This document shows positions 7,825 to 16,039 of a DNA stretch of 18,093 nt, piece by piece. The notes beneath the pieces were generated by a model that saw only the letters and a list, made by a program, of their open reading frames with translations, was not told where the DNA came from and ran no database searches. Each line of letters opens with the position of its first letter. The stretch's first letter is position 1. The DNA is taken from positions 1 to 18,093 of the forward strand of contig JAEUMX010000152.1 of assembly GCA_016791285.1 (NCBI GenBank). The letters are read 5' to 3'. Origin of the DNA: Burkholderiales bacterium. GTDB lineage: Bacteria; Pseudomonadota; Gammaproteobacteria; Burkholderiales; JAEUMW01. The position numbers and the translations under genes were made by a program.

Positions 7825-7850
7825 CCGCGGCCCTGTTCACCGCCGAACGA

Positions 7851-9266
7851 TCACGCCTTGATCGACGCCAGCACCTCGTCGAGCATCTTCTTCGCGTCGC
7901 CGAACAGCATGCGGTTGTTCTCCTTGTAGAAGAGTGGATTGTCGACGCCAGCGTAGCCGGAAGCCATGCTGCGCTTCATGACCACCGAGGTTTTCGCCTT
8001 CCACACCTCCAGCACCGGCATGCCAGCGATCGGGCTCGTCGGGTCGTCCTGCGCCGCCGGATTCACGATGTCGTTGGCACCGATCACTATGGCGACGTCG
8101 GTGGAGGGAAAGTCGTCGTTCAGCTCGTCCATTTCCAGCACGATGTCGTAGGGCACCTTGGCTTCGGCCAGCAGCACGTTCATGTGGCCAGGCATGCGGC
8201 CGGCAACCGGGTGGATACCGAAGCGCACATTCACGCCCTTCTCGCGCAGGAACCTGGTGATCTCGTAAACCGTGTGCTGGGCCTGCGCCACCGCCATGCC
8301 ATACCCCGGCACGATGATCACGTTCTTGGCTTCGCTCAGCAGTTCGGCGGTCTCGGGCGCGGTCACCGCCACCACCTCGCCGGCGGGCTGGGCGCCGCCA
8401 GCCGCCGCCGGTGCGCCGCCTTCGGTGCCGAATCCGCCGGCGATCACCGAGATGAAGTGCCGGTTCATGGCGCGGCACATGATGTAGGAGAGAATCGCGC
8501 CCGAGGAGCCCACCAGTGCGCCGGTGACGATCAGCAGGTCGTTGGAGAGCATGAATCCGGTGGCGGCCGCGGCCCACCCCGAGTAGCTGTTCAGCATGGA
8601 CACGACGACGGGCATGTCCGCACCGCCGATCGCCATGACCATGTGAATCCCGAAGAGCAGCGAGATCACCGTCATCACGATCAGCGGCGTCATGCCGTCG
8701 GCCACCGTGTGCGTGTTGATGAACTTCCAGCCGAACCAGATCACGACCAGCAGACCGGCGAGATTGAGGAAGTGGCGCGCTGGCAGCAGCATGGGCTTGC
8801 CGCTGATCTTGCCCGACAGCTTGCCGAAAGCAATCAGGGAACCGGAGAAGGTCACGGCGCCGATCAGGATGCCGATGTAGATCTCGATCTCGTGGATCGT
8901 CTTCTCGGCGCCGCTGAACTGCCCTGCCGCCGCCGGATCGATGTAGTTCGCGTAACCGACGAGGACCGCCGCGAGACCCACCAGGCTGTGCATCAGTGCG
9001 ACCAGCTCCGGCATCTGCGTCATTTTCACGACGCGCGCCGCATACAGACCGATCGTGGCGCCGACGACCATCGCGCCGACGATCCACACGTAGCCGCCTG
9101 CGGTGACCTGCGGCCCGAAAACAGTTGCCAGCACCGCGATGGTCATGCCGATGATGCCGTACAGATTGCCGCGCCGCGAGCTCTCGGGGTGCGAGAGTCC
9201 GCCGAGGCTCAGGATGAAGAGTATGGTCGCTCCGATATAGGAGACGGTTGCGAGGCTTGCAGACAT
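7851..9266 (-). CDS. pntB: NAD(P) transhydrogenase subunit beta
   Basis: Beta subunit of the proton-translocating transhydrogenase of the inner membrane, which uses the proton gradient to reduce NADP+ with NADH. The N-terminal half is a multi-helix membrane domain ([19 protein letters not shown] and following segments). After a Gly/Ala/Pro-rich linker near residue 285 comes the NADP(H)-binding domain III, with [43 protein letters not shown] and a C-terminal [15 protein letters not shown]. Length is 471 residues, close to the E. coli protein. The ATG at 9266 has gggaga upstream; an earlier ATG at 9320 would extend 18 residues into pntA and is unlikely. It starts 13 bases after pntA, so the two are co-expressed. 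Confidence 0.96.
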   Translation of the reverse strand: MSASLATVSYIGATILFILSLGGLSHPESSRRGNLYGIIGMTIAVLATVFGPQVTAGGYVWIVGAMVVGATIGLYAARVVKMTQMPELVALMHSLVGLAAVLVGYANYIDPAAAGQFSGAEKTIHEIEIYIGILIGAVTFSGSLIAFGKLSGKISGKPMLLPARHFLNLAGLLVVIWFGWKFINTHTVADGMTPLIVMTVISLLFGIHMVMAIGGADMPVVVSMLNSYSGWAAAATGFMLSNDLLIVTGALVGSSGAILSYIMCRAMNRHFISVIAGGFGTEGGAPAAAGGAQPAGEVVAVTAPETAELLSEAKNVIIVPGYGMAVAQAQHTVYEITRFLREKGVNVRFGIHPVAGRMPGHMNVLLAEAKVPYDIVLEMDELNDDFPSTDVAIVIGANDIVNPAAQDDPTSPIAGMPVLEVWKAKTSVVMKRSMASGYAGVDNPLFYKENNRMLFGDAKKMLDEVLASIKA

Positions 9267-9279
9267 TATTCGAGTCTCC

Positions 9280-10872
9280 CTATTTCCGGAACATTTCCAG
9301 CATGCGGCGGGTGACTGCAAATCCGCCGAACATGTTGATCGCGACGAGTGCGATGCTGACCACGGCGAGCCCGATGATCCAGGCTTCCGGACGATCGCCG
9401 CCGCCGCCCGCCAGCGGCGGGGCCACCTGCACCAGCGCGCCGATGGCGATGATGCTGGAGATCGCGTTGGTGACGCTCATGAGCGGCGTGTGCAGCGCCG
9501 GCGTCACGTTCCAGATCACCATGTAGCCGATGAAGCAGGCCAGCACGAACACCGTGAAGTGGGCGAGGAACGCGGCGGGCGCGTGGGCGCCGATGAACCA
9601 GAACACCACCGCCGCCACGGCGAAGAGTATCGCCGTGCTCTTGCCCGATGCCGGCGCCCCCCCGCCGCCATGCCCGTGCGCCGCAGGCGCCGGTGCCTTG
9701 GCCGCTGGTTTGGCCGCCGCGGGCGGCGCGGCAGGCAGCTTGGGCGCAGGCGGCGGCCAGGTGATGCTGCCCTCCTTGATCACCGTCAGGCCGCGGATGG
9801 CCTCGTCGTCCATGTCGACGTTGATGACGCCGTCCTTGGTCTTGCAGAGCTCCTCGGTCAGCCGGAACAGGTTGGTTGCGTAGAGCGTGGAAGACTGCCG
9901 CGCCAGCCGGCTGGGCAGATCGGTGTAGCCGATGATGGTGACGCCGTGCTTCACCGCGACCTTGCCGGGCTCGGTGAGCTCGCAGTTGCCGCCTTGTTCG
10001 GCCGCCAGGTCGACGATCACGCTGCCCGGCTTCATGGACTGCACCATCTCGGCGGTGATGAGGCGCGGCGCGGGCTTGCCGGGGATCAGCGCGGTGGTGA
10101 TGATGATGTCCACCTCCCTGGCCTGCTTGGCGTACATCTCGCGCTGCGCCTTCTGGAAGCCCTCGCTCATCACCTTGGCATAGCCGCCGCCGCCGGATCC
10201 TTCCTCCTCGTAGTCGACCTTCACGAACTCGCCGCCCATCGACACTACCTGGTCGGCCACTTCGGCACGGGTGTCGTTGGCGCGCACGATGGCGCCCAGC
10301 CCGACGGCGGTGCCGATCGCGGCCAAACCGGCGACGCCGTCGCCGGCGATGAAGACCTTGGCCGGCGGCACTTTGCCGGCCGCAGTGATCTGGCCGGTGA
10401 GGAAGCGGCCAAAGTGATGCGCCGCCTCGATCACGGCGCGATAGCCCGTGATGCCGGCCATGGAAGTCAGCGCGTCCATCTTCTGCGCGCGGCTCAGCAT
10501 GCGCGGCAGCGAGTCCATCGCCAGCACGGTGACCTTGCGCGCCGCGAGGCTTTGCATCAGTTCGGGATTCTGCGCGGGCCAGATGAAGGTGATCAGGGTC
10601 TGGCCCTCGTGCATCAGGCCGATTTCCTCGGCCGACGGGGCACGAACCTTGAACACCATGTCCGCCTTTGTCCACAGCGCGGCCGCGCCGGCGACCACTT
10701 CGGCACCCGCGGCACGGTAGACATCGTCGCTGAAGTTCGCGGCGTCTCCTGCCCCGCTTTCCACCGCCACCGAGAAACCAAGCTTGATGAGCTTTTCAAC
10801 GACTTCGGGCACGGTGGCAACGCGTTTTTCACCCGCTGCCGTTTCCCTCGGCACGCCAATGACCAGACCCAT
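9280..10872 (-). CDS. pntA: NAD(P) transhydrogenase subunit alpha, full-length fused form
   Basis: Alpha subunit of the transhydrogenase, combining the NAD(H)-binding domain I (residues 1 to about 375, starting [18 protein letters not shown], with a nucleotide-binding stretch [20 protein letters not shown]) with about four C-terminal membrane helices of domain II. Some bacteria split these into PntAA and PntAB; here they are one 530-residue protein. The domains are joined by a long Ala/Pro/Lys linker ending in HGHGGGG (about residues 377-409), which accounts for the length above the E. coli 510. The ATG at 10872 has gggagga upstream. It is the first gene of the - strand group, behind a candidate promoter and a leader containing an inverted repeat. 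Confidence 0.96.
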   Translation of the reverse strand: MGLVIGVPRETAAGEKRVATVPEVVEKLIKLGFSVAVESGAGDAANFSDDVYRAAGAEVVAGAAALWTKADMVFKVRAPSAEEIGLMHEGQTLITFIWPAQNPELMQSLAARKVTVLAMDSLPRMLSRAQKMDALTSMAGITGYRAVIEAAHHFGRFLTGQITAAGKVPPAKVFIAGDGVAGLAAIGTAVGLGAIVRANDTRAEVADQVVSMGGEFVKVDYEEEGSGGGGYAKVMSEGFQKAQREMYAKQAREVDIIITTALIPGKPAPRLITAEMVQSMKPGSVIVDLAAEQGGNCELTEPGKVAVKHGVTIIGYTDLPSRLARQSSTLYATNLFRLTEELCKTKDGVINVDMDDEAIRGLTVIKEGSITWPPPAPKLPAAPPAAAKPAAKAPAPAAHGHGGGGAPASGKSTAILFAVAAVVFWFIGAHAPAAFLAHFTVFVLACFIGYMVIWNVTPALHTPLMSVTNAISSIIAIGALVQVAPPLAGGGGDRPEAWIIGLAVVSIALVAINMFGGFAVTRRMLEMFRK

Positions 10873-10907
10873 GGTACTTCCTCCCTTATTTGAGTTCCGG
10901 TTCTGGG

Positions 10908-10960
10908 GTCCGTCAGGTTGCAGGGCCGTTCAACAGCCTGCCAAAACGATCCTGACGGAC
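10908..10960 (-). repeat. 10-base inverted repeat in the pntA leader
   Basis: gtccgtcagg at 10908-10917 and cctgacggac at 10951-10960 are perfect inverted copies 33 bases apart. A nested 5-base pair (gcagg 10920-10924 / cctgc 10937-10941) lies inside. If the candidate promoter at 11005-11034 is used, the whole element is transcribed in the pntA 5' leader and could fold into a stacked stem. It may be a regulator operator, a structured leader or a small non-autonomous repeat; the sequence does not decide between them. Confidence 0.5.
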
Positions 10961-11004
10961 AAAACAAGGGCGCGCCACGAAACTTCAGCAGCGCGCGTGG
11001 GGCA

Positions 11005-11034
11005 AATATACCGTTTTGTTCGGAACGCCGTCAC
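11005..11034 (-). promoter_or_regulatory. Candidate sigma-70 promoter for pntAB
   Basis: On the - strand, GTGACG (11034-11029) and TATATT (11010-11005) are separated by 18 bases, matching the -35 and -10 consensus at four and five of six positions. Transcription would start near 10998, leaving a leader of about 125 bases. Confidence 0.45.
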
Positions 11035-11241
11035 GCGCCGAAGAAGCTTGCACGGCCGGAGCCGGAGAACGCTCCGGGGGCAGAAACCGCCGCGAAACCA
11101 CGGTTCGCCTCGGATTCCTGCGTTCGTTCGGCATGACGGCGCCTCGCGGTTCGCCCGCTGTGGCGCGGCTTAAGGAGAGATCCGGCCGGTGTGTGTTCCT
11201 GCTGACGGTCGCGTCGGGACGAGCTTTGGTCAGCTATTCGT

Positions 11242-11270
11242 TTGACGCTGCCTGCCGCCTTACCTAAACT
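11242..11270 (+). promoter_or_regulatory. Candidate sigma-70 promoter for the liv operon
   Basis: TTGACG at 11242-11247 and TAAACT at 11265-11270 are separated by 17 bases, matching the -35 at five and the -10 at four of six positions. A start near 11277 would give a leader of about 48 bases before the livG TTG codon. Confidence 0.5.
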
Positions 11271-11324
11271 CCTGCGCCATTGCTCAGGCGCGTGGCCTAG
11301 CTGTGCGACGAGGAGGACGACCGG

Positions 11325-12086
11325 TTGGGGGCGACTGCCGACTGCATACTCGAGACCCGCGGCCTCACCAAGGAGTTCACGGGATTCGTCGCGGTCGCCG
11401 ACGTGAGCTTGCGGGTCCGCCGCGGCACCATTCATGCGTTGATCGGCCCGAACGGGGCGGGCAAGACCACCGTGTTCAACCTGGTCACGCGGTTCCTCGA
11501 TCCCACCTCCGGCGCCATCGTCTTCAACGGCAACGACATCACGCGCGACAGGCCGGCGGCCGTCGCGCGTCGCGGCATGGTGCGCTCGTTTCAGATCTCC
11601 GCGACGTTTCCGCACCTGACCGTGCTCGAGAACGTGCGCGTCGCGTTGCAGCGCAAGCTCGGGACCGCGTTCCAGTTCTGGCGCTCGCAGAAGGTGCTGG
11701 ACCGCTTGAACGATCAGGCGCTCGAGCTCCTGGAAGGCGTCGACCTCGGCGACTTCGCCGACTTCGTTACCGTCGAGTTGCCATACGGCCGCAAGCGCGC
11801 GCTCGAGATCGCGACGACGCTGGCGCTCGACCCCGAGCTCATGCTGCTCGACGAGCCGACCCAGGGCATGGGGCACGAGGATGTCGGCCGCGTCACGGCG
11901 TTGATCAGGAAAGTGGCGGCGAATCGCACGGTGCTCATGGTCGAGCACAACATGAACGTGGTCGCCGATCTCTCGGACGTGATCACTGTACTCCAGCGCG
12001 GTGCGGTGCTGGCCGAGGGGCCGTACGCAACGGTGTCGAAGGATCCGCGCGTGCTCGAAGCCTACGTGGGGACGGCCGATGAGTGA
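11325..12086 (+). CDS. livG: Branched-chain amino acid type ABC transporter ATPase, LivG-like
   Basis: One of two ATP-hydrolysing subunits of a HAAT-family importer, on the cytoplasmic face of the membrane. Walker A is GPNGAGKTT with Lys47. The signature region is LPYGRKRALEIA, a LivG-style variant of LSGGQ. Walker B is LMLLDEP, followed by TQGMGHEDV, and the H-loop is MVEHNMNV. Length is 253 residues. The start is a TTG at 11325 with gaggagga seven bases upstream; no ATG or GTG lies in a suitable place. It is the first gene of the operon and overlaps livF by 8 bases. Substrate specificity cannot be read from the ATPase. Confidence 0.93.
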   Translation: MGATADCILETRGLTKEFTGFVAVADVSLRVRRGTIHALIGPNGAGKTTVFNLVTRFLDPTSGAIVFNGNDITRDRPAAVARRGMVRSFQISATFPHLTVLENVRVALQRKLGTAFQFWRSQKVLDRLNDQALELLEGVDLGDFADFVTVELPYGRKRALEIATTLALDPELMLLDEPTQGMGHEDVGRVTALIRKVAANRTVLMVEHNMNVVADLSDVITVLQRGAVLAEGPYATVSKDPRVLEAYVGTADE

Positions 12087-12798
12087 GGTGGCTGCCGGCA
12101 CCGAGTTTCTGCGCGTGACCGCACTGCACGCGTTCTACGGCGAATCCCACGTGCTGCACGGCGTCGACTTTCAGGTGAACCGCGGCGAGCTGGTGACACT
12201 GCTCGGGCGTAACGGGTCGGGCCGCACGACGACGTTGCGCGCAATCTTGGGCCTGGTCGGACGGCGCACCGGCTCGATCATGATCAACGGCCGCGAGGCG
12301 ATCGCGCTGCCCACCCACCGCATCGCCCACCTCGGCATCGGCTATTGCCCCGAGGAGCGCGGCATCTACGCCAGCCTGACCTGCGAGGAGAATCTGCTGC
12401 TGCCGCCGGCAGTGGCGAGCGGGGGCATGAGCCTCGGCGAGATCTACGAGATGTTTCCGAACCTGAAGGAGCGGCGAAAGAGCCCCGGCATGCGACTGTC
12501 CGGCGGGGAGCAGCAGATGCTCGCGGTCGCGCGTATCCTTCGCACCGGCGCACGCCTGCTCTTGCTGGACGAGATCACCGAAGGGCTCGCGCCCGTGATC
12601 GTGCAGGCGCTCGGGCGCGTGCTGCGCCAGCTCAAGGAGAAGGGGCTCACGATCGTGCTGGTGGAGCAGAACTTTCGCTTCGCCGCGCCGCTCGCGGACC
12701 GGCACTACGTGCTGGAGCATGGGAGCGTGGTGCTGGAAGTGGAGCGGGCCGAGCTGGACAAGAACATGGGGCGACTGCACCAGCTGTTAGGCGTGTGA
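12079..12798 (+). CDS. livF: Branched-chain amino acid type ABC transporter ATPase, LivF-like, with Arg in Walker A
   Basis: Second ATPase subunit of the importer, 239 residues. The fold markers are complete: Walker A GRNGSGRTT (residues 43-51), signature LSGGEQQMLAVARIL, Walker B LLLLDEI with Glu165 as catalytic base, and the LivF-style VEQN in place of the H-loop His. The invariant Walker A Lys is Arg49 here (codon cgc at 12223-12225), and the usual DEP is DEI. The rest, such as LHAFYGESHVLHGV and ITEGLAPVIVQ, is highly family-like and the frame is intact, so this is not a decayed gene. The ATG at 12079 lies within the end of livG. ATP binding may be altered, with LivG perhaps doing most of the hydrolysis; that is inference. 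Confidence 0.92.
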   Translation: MSEVAAGTEFLRVTALHAFYGESHVLHGVDFQVNRGELVTLLGRNGSGRTTTLRAILGLVGRRTGSIMINGREAIALPTHRIAHLGIGYCPEERGIYASLTCEENLLLPPAVASGGMSLGEIYEMFPNLKERRKSPGMRLSGGEQQMLAVARILRTGARLLLLDEITEGLAPVIVQALGRVLRQLKEKGLTIVLVEQNFRFAAPLADRHYVLEHGSVVLEVERAELDKNMGRLHQLLGV

Positions 12799-12839
12799 GG
12801 TGAGGCGGGAGGCGTAAACCTGAAACAACTCAGAGGAAG

Positions 12840-14051
12840 ATGATGAAGATGAAGACGGTGCAATTTCTTGCGGGCGCGGCGGCGCTCGCGTTCACGGCGG
12901 CAGCACAGGCGCAGGTATCGAACGACGTCGTGAAGATCGGTGTGCTGACCGACCTGTCCGGCGCCTACTCGGATCTCGCCGGGCCTGGGTCCGTGCTCGC
13001 AGTGAAGATGGCGGTCGAGGATTTCGGCGGCAAGGTGCTCGGCAAGCCGATCGAGGTCGTCTCCGCCGACCATCAGAACAAGGGCGACATCGCGGCGAAC
13101 AAGGCGCGCGAGTGGTTCGACCGCGACAACGTCGACATGATCATCGACCTCGTCAGCTCCTCCACGGCGCTCGCCGTGATGAAGGTGGCGAAGGAGAAGA
13201 ACAAGGTGAGCATCGTGTCGGGCGCCGCGTCGACCAAGATCACCAACGAGGACTGCACCGACACCAACGTGCACTACACCTACGACACGCGCTCGCTCGC
13301 GGAGGGCACCGGCCGCGCAGTCGTGAAGCATGGCGGCGATACCTGGTTCTTCCTGACCGCGGACTATGCCTTCGGCCACTCGCTGGAAAAGGACACGAGC
13401 GAGGTCGTGATCGCCGCCGGCGGCAAGGTGCTCGGCTCGGTGCGGCATCCGTTTCCGGGCCAGGACTTCTCCTCGTTTCTACTGAAGGCGCAGGCGTCGG
13501 GGGCGAAAGTGATCGGGCTGGCGAATGCCGGCACCGACACGCAGAACTCCATCAAGCAGGCCGCGGAGTTCGGCATCACGCCGAAGCAGAAGCTCGCCGG
13601 GCTCCTCATCTTCATCACCGACATCCACAGCGTCGGGCTCAAGGCCGCGCAGGAGCTGTACGTCACCGAGTCCTTCTACTGGGACATGGACGACGCTACC
13701 CGCGCGTGGTCGAAGAAGTTCTTCGATCGCCACAAGAAGATGCCCACCATGGTCCAGGCCGGCGACTATTCCGCGACCATGCATTACCTGAACGCGATCA
13801 AGGCCGCTGGCACCGACGACACGACGAAAGTGATGGAGAAGATGCGCGCCACGCCGGTGAACGATTTCTTCGCCAAGAACGGCAAGATTCGCGCAGACGG
13901 CCTGCACGTGCACGATGTGTATCTGTTCCAGGTGAAGAAGCCGGCCGAGTCGAAACAGCCGTGGGATTACTACAAGCTGGTGCAGACGGTGCCCGGCGAG
14001 CAGGCGTTCACGCCGCTCTCGCAGAGCAAGTGCCCGCTGGTGAAGAAGTGA
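12840..14051 (+). CDS. Periplasmic substrate-binding protein of a HAAT-type ABC importer (LivK-like)
   Basis: Captures the substrate in the periplasm and delivers it to the LivHM-like permease. The N-terminus is a Sec signal peptide (KTVQFLAGAAALAFTAAA), with likely cleavage after AQA. The mature protein begins VSNDVVKIGVLTDLSGAYSDLAG, typical of the type I periplasmic binding fold of Leu/Ile/Val, amide or aromatic compound receptors. It has 403 residues including the signal. Two Cys remain, in NEDCTD and near the C-terminus (SKCPLVKK). ATG codons at 12840, 12843 and 12849 are in the same frame; agagga at 12832-12837 fits 12843 best, a difference of one residue. The ligand cannot be assigned: amino acids, amides and aromatic acids are all known for this family. 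Confidence 0.9.
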   Translation: MMKMKTVQFLAGAAALAFTAAAQAQVSNDVVKIGVLTDLSGAYSDLAGPGSVLAVKMAVEDFGGKVLGKPIEVVSADHQNKGDIAANKAREWFDRDNVDMIIDLVSSSTALAVMKVAKEKNKVSIVSGAASTKITNEDCTDTNVHYTYDTRSLAEGTGRAVVKHGGDTWFFLTADYAFGHSLEKDTSEVVIAAGGKVLGSVRHPFPGQDFSSFLLKAQASGAKVIGLANAGTDTQNSIKQAAEFGITPKQKLAGLLIFITDIHSVGLKAAQELYVTESFYWDMDDATRAWSKKFFDRHKKMPTMVQAGDYSATMHYLNAIKAAGTDDTTKVMEKMRATPVNDFFAKNGKIRADGLHVHDVYLFQVKKPAESKQPWDYYKLVQTVPGEQAFTPLSQSKCPLVKK

Positions 14052-14073
14052 GCCGGCGTGTAGCGAGGCCGCC

Positions 14074-14961
14074 ATGATCGAGGTCTTCGGCGTACCGCTG
14101 CAGGGGCTCTTCGGCCAATTGCTGGTGGGGCTCATCAACGGCTCGTTCTACGCCGTGCTGAGCCTCGGGCTCGCCATCATCTTCGGGCTGCTCAACATCA
14201 TCAACTTCACCCACGGCGCGCAGTACATGATGGGCGCGTTCTTCGCGTGGATCGGCCTGACGAAGTTCGGGCTGTCGTACTGGGCGGCGCTGCTGGTGGC
14301 ACCGCTGCTCGTCGGTGCGATCGGGATGGTGATCGAGCGCACGATGCTGAAGCGCCTCTATCACCTCGACCATCTCTACGGGCTGCTGCTGACCTTCGGG
14401 CTCGCGCTCATTATCGAGGGTTACTTCTTCAACGAGTTCGGCAGCTCGGGCCAGAGCTACGACATCCCCGAGGCGCTGTCGGGCGGCACCAATCTCGGCT
14501 TCGTCTTTCTGCCGAACTACCGCGCCTGGGTGGTCGTGGCGTCGATCGTGATGTGCCTCGTCTCGTGGTTCCTGATCGAGCGCACGCGACTCGGCGCCTA
14601 TCTGCGCGCGGGCACCGAGAATCCGAAGCTGCTGCAATCCTTCGGCGTCAACGTGCCGCTCCTGGTGACGCTCACCTACGGTTACGGTGTCGCGCTCGCC
14701 GCGTTCGCCGGCGTGCTCGCCGCGCCGGTGTTCCAGGTGAGCCCGGACATGGGCTCGAAGCTCATCATCGTCGTCTTCGCGGTGGTGGTGATCGGCGGCA
14801 TGGGGTCGATCCTGGGCTCGATCGTGACCGGCCTCGGGCTCGGCGTGATCGAGGGCCTGACGAAGGTCTACTTTCCCGAGTTCTCCGCCACCATCATCTT
14901 CCTCATCATGGTGATCGTACTGCTGTTGCGGCCCGCGGGTCTGTTCGGGCGCGTGCGATGA
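14074..14961 (+). CDS. livH: Branched-chain amino acid type ABC transporter permease, LivH-like
   Basis: One half of the membrane channel of the importer. The 295-residue protein is almost entirely hydrophobic, with about eight helices. Family markers are NGSFYAVLSLGLAIIFGLLN followed by FTHGAQYMMGAF near residues 20-50. The coupling loop that contacts the ATPases is probably RAGTENPKLLQSFGVNV near residues 180-197. The C-terminal half has VVVIGGMGSILGSIVTGLGLG, also typical. The ATG at 14074 lies 22 bases after the binding-protein stop. Its stop overlaps the livM start (ATGA), which points to coupled synthesis of the two permease halves. Confidence 0.94.
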   Translation: MIEVFGVPLQGLFGQLLVGLINGSFYAVLSLGLAIIFGLLNIINFTHGAQYMMGAFFAWIGLTKFGLSYWAALLVAPLLVGAIGMVIERTMLKRLYHLDHLYGLLLTFGLALIIEGYFFNEFGSSGQSYDIPEALSGGTNLGFVFLPNYRAWVVVASIVMCLVSWFLIERTRLGAYLRAGTENPKLLQSFGVNVPLLVTLTYGYGVALAAFAGVLAAPVFQVSPDMGSKLIIVVFAVVVIGGMGSILGSIVTGLGLGVIEGLTKVYFPEFSATIIFLIMVIVLLLRPAGLFGRVR

Positions 14962-15923
14962 TCACGGGTCGCCGCGAACGCGGCGCGAGCGGGCGCGATT
15001 ACCGGATCATGGCGCTGCTCGTCGTGGCGCTTATCGCAGCGCCCTTCCTCGGCGTGTACCCCGTGCTGCTGATGAAGATCCTGTGCTTCGCGCTCTTCGC
15101 GTGCGCCTTCAACCTGCTGCTCGGGTATTCGGGGCTGCTCTCGTTCGGGCACGCCGCGTTCTTCGGTGGCGCCGCCTACATCACCGGCTATCTGTGCAAG
15201 AACCTCGGCCTCGGACCCGGTACCGGCATCCTCGCCGGGACCGTGTTCGCGCTGATGCTGGGCTGGGTGGTCGGCAGCCTCGCCATCCGCCGCGCCGGCA
15301 TCTACTTCGCGATGATCACGCTCGCGCTCGCGCAGATGATGTATTTCGTCTGGCTGCAGCTCGAGTTCACCGGCGGCGAGGACGGACTGCAGGGCATCCC
15401 GCGCGGCCGCCTCGCGGGGATCGTCGACCTCTCCCAGGACCTCAACCTGTATTTCGTCGTACTCGCAATCTGCGCGGCGGGATTCTGGGTCGTCCACCGC
15501 GCGATCCACTCGCCCTTCGGGCAGGTGCTGAAGGCCATCCGCGAGAACGAGCCGCGCGCAATCTCGCTCGGCTACGACGTAGACCGCGTCAAGCTGCTCG
15601 CCTTCACGCTGTCCGCCGGCCTGGCCGGGCTGGCGGGATCGACCAAGAGCCTGGTCCTGCAACTCGCGTCGCTCACCGACGTGCACTGGCACATGTCGGG
15701 CGAGGTGGTGCTGATGACTTTGCTGGGCGGGCTCGGCACGGTCTTCGGCCCGCTGGTCGGGGCGGCGCTCGTGGTCTTGCTGCAGAACGCCGCGGTCTTC
15801 GGCCGCTGGACGCTGGTTGCCCAAGGGGTGATCTTCGTGGTCTGCGTGCTCGTCTTCCGCCGCGGCATCGTGGGCGAGATCGCCGCCCTCTTCAAGCGCG
15901 TGACGCGCCCGCAGAAGCCCTGA
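14958..15923 (+). CDS. livM: Branched-chain amino acid type ABC transporter permease, LivM-like
   Basis: Second permease half, 321 residues with multiple membrane helices. Family motifs are NLLLGYSGLLSFGHAAFFG, RRAGIYFAMITLALAQMM and the coupling loop GQVLKAIRENEPRAISLGYD, followed by LLGGLGTVFGPLVGAALV. A basic N-terminal tail (TGRRERGASGRD) precedes the first helix. The ATG at 14958 overlaps the livH stop by four bases. It is the last transporter gene; no clear terminator follows in the 116 bases before the decarboxylase, so read-through is possible. Confidence 0.94.
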   Translation: MITGRRERGASGRDYRIMALLVVALIAAPFLGVYPVLLMKILCFALFACAFNLLLGYSGLLSFGHAAFFGGAAYITGYLCKNLGLGPGTGILAGTVFALMLGWVVGSLAIRRAGIYFAMITLALAQMMYFVWLQLEFTGGEDGLQGIPRGRLAGIVDLSQDLNLYFVVLAICAAGFWVVHRAIHSPFGQVLKAIRENEPRAISLGYDVDRVKLLAFTLSAGLAGLAGSTKSLVLQLASLTDVHWHMSGEVVLMTLLGGLGTVFGPLVGAALVVLLQNAAVFGRWTLVAQGVIFVVCVLVFRRGIVGEIAALFKRVTRPQKP

Positions 15924-16039
15924 CAGACCGTCGTCCGAATCGCACTTGACGGGACGGGGGTTCGCTGGGAGCATTCGGCGACCATTGCGCCCGCTCCGTG
16001 CTCGGGCCGCCCGGACCAGACCCTATCTCGCCCGCGACC

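Larger units (their letters stand above)
10873..11324. other. Divergent intergenic region between pntA and livG
   Basis: No convincing gene is present: the short open frames have no ribosome sites or recognisable content. The region holds the pntA leader with its inverted repeat, a candidate pntA promoter on the - strand, a small 6-base hairpin (11062-11067 / 11072-11077) and a candidate livG promoter on the + strand. From about 11080 to 11200 I see no signal I can name. Confidence 0.6.

Noticed and set aside
7278..9314. 678-codon open frame on the + strand across mutL and pntB
   Set aside because: It spans two clearly conserved genes on the other strand, has low-complexity His/Arg/Asp-rich sequence and lacks any family motif.
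11016..11267. Possible 83-codon small protein in the pntA-livG gap
   Set aside because: No ribosome site, biased composition, and it overlaps both candidate promoters.
12079..12798. LivF-like gene as a pseudogene because of its Walker A change
   Set aside because: The frame is intact, and the signature motif, Walker B Glu and full length are preserved.
15946..15974. Possible promoter for the decarboxylase (TTGACG, then gagcat after 17 bases)
   Set aside because: The -10 matches consensus at only three of six positions, which is close to chance.
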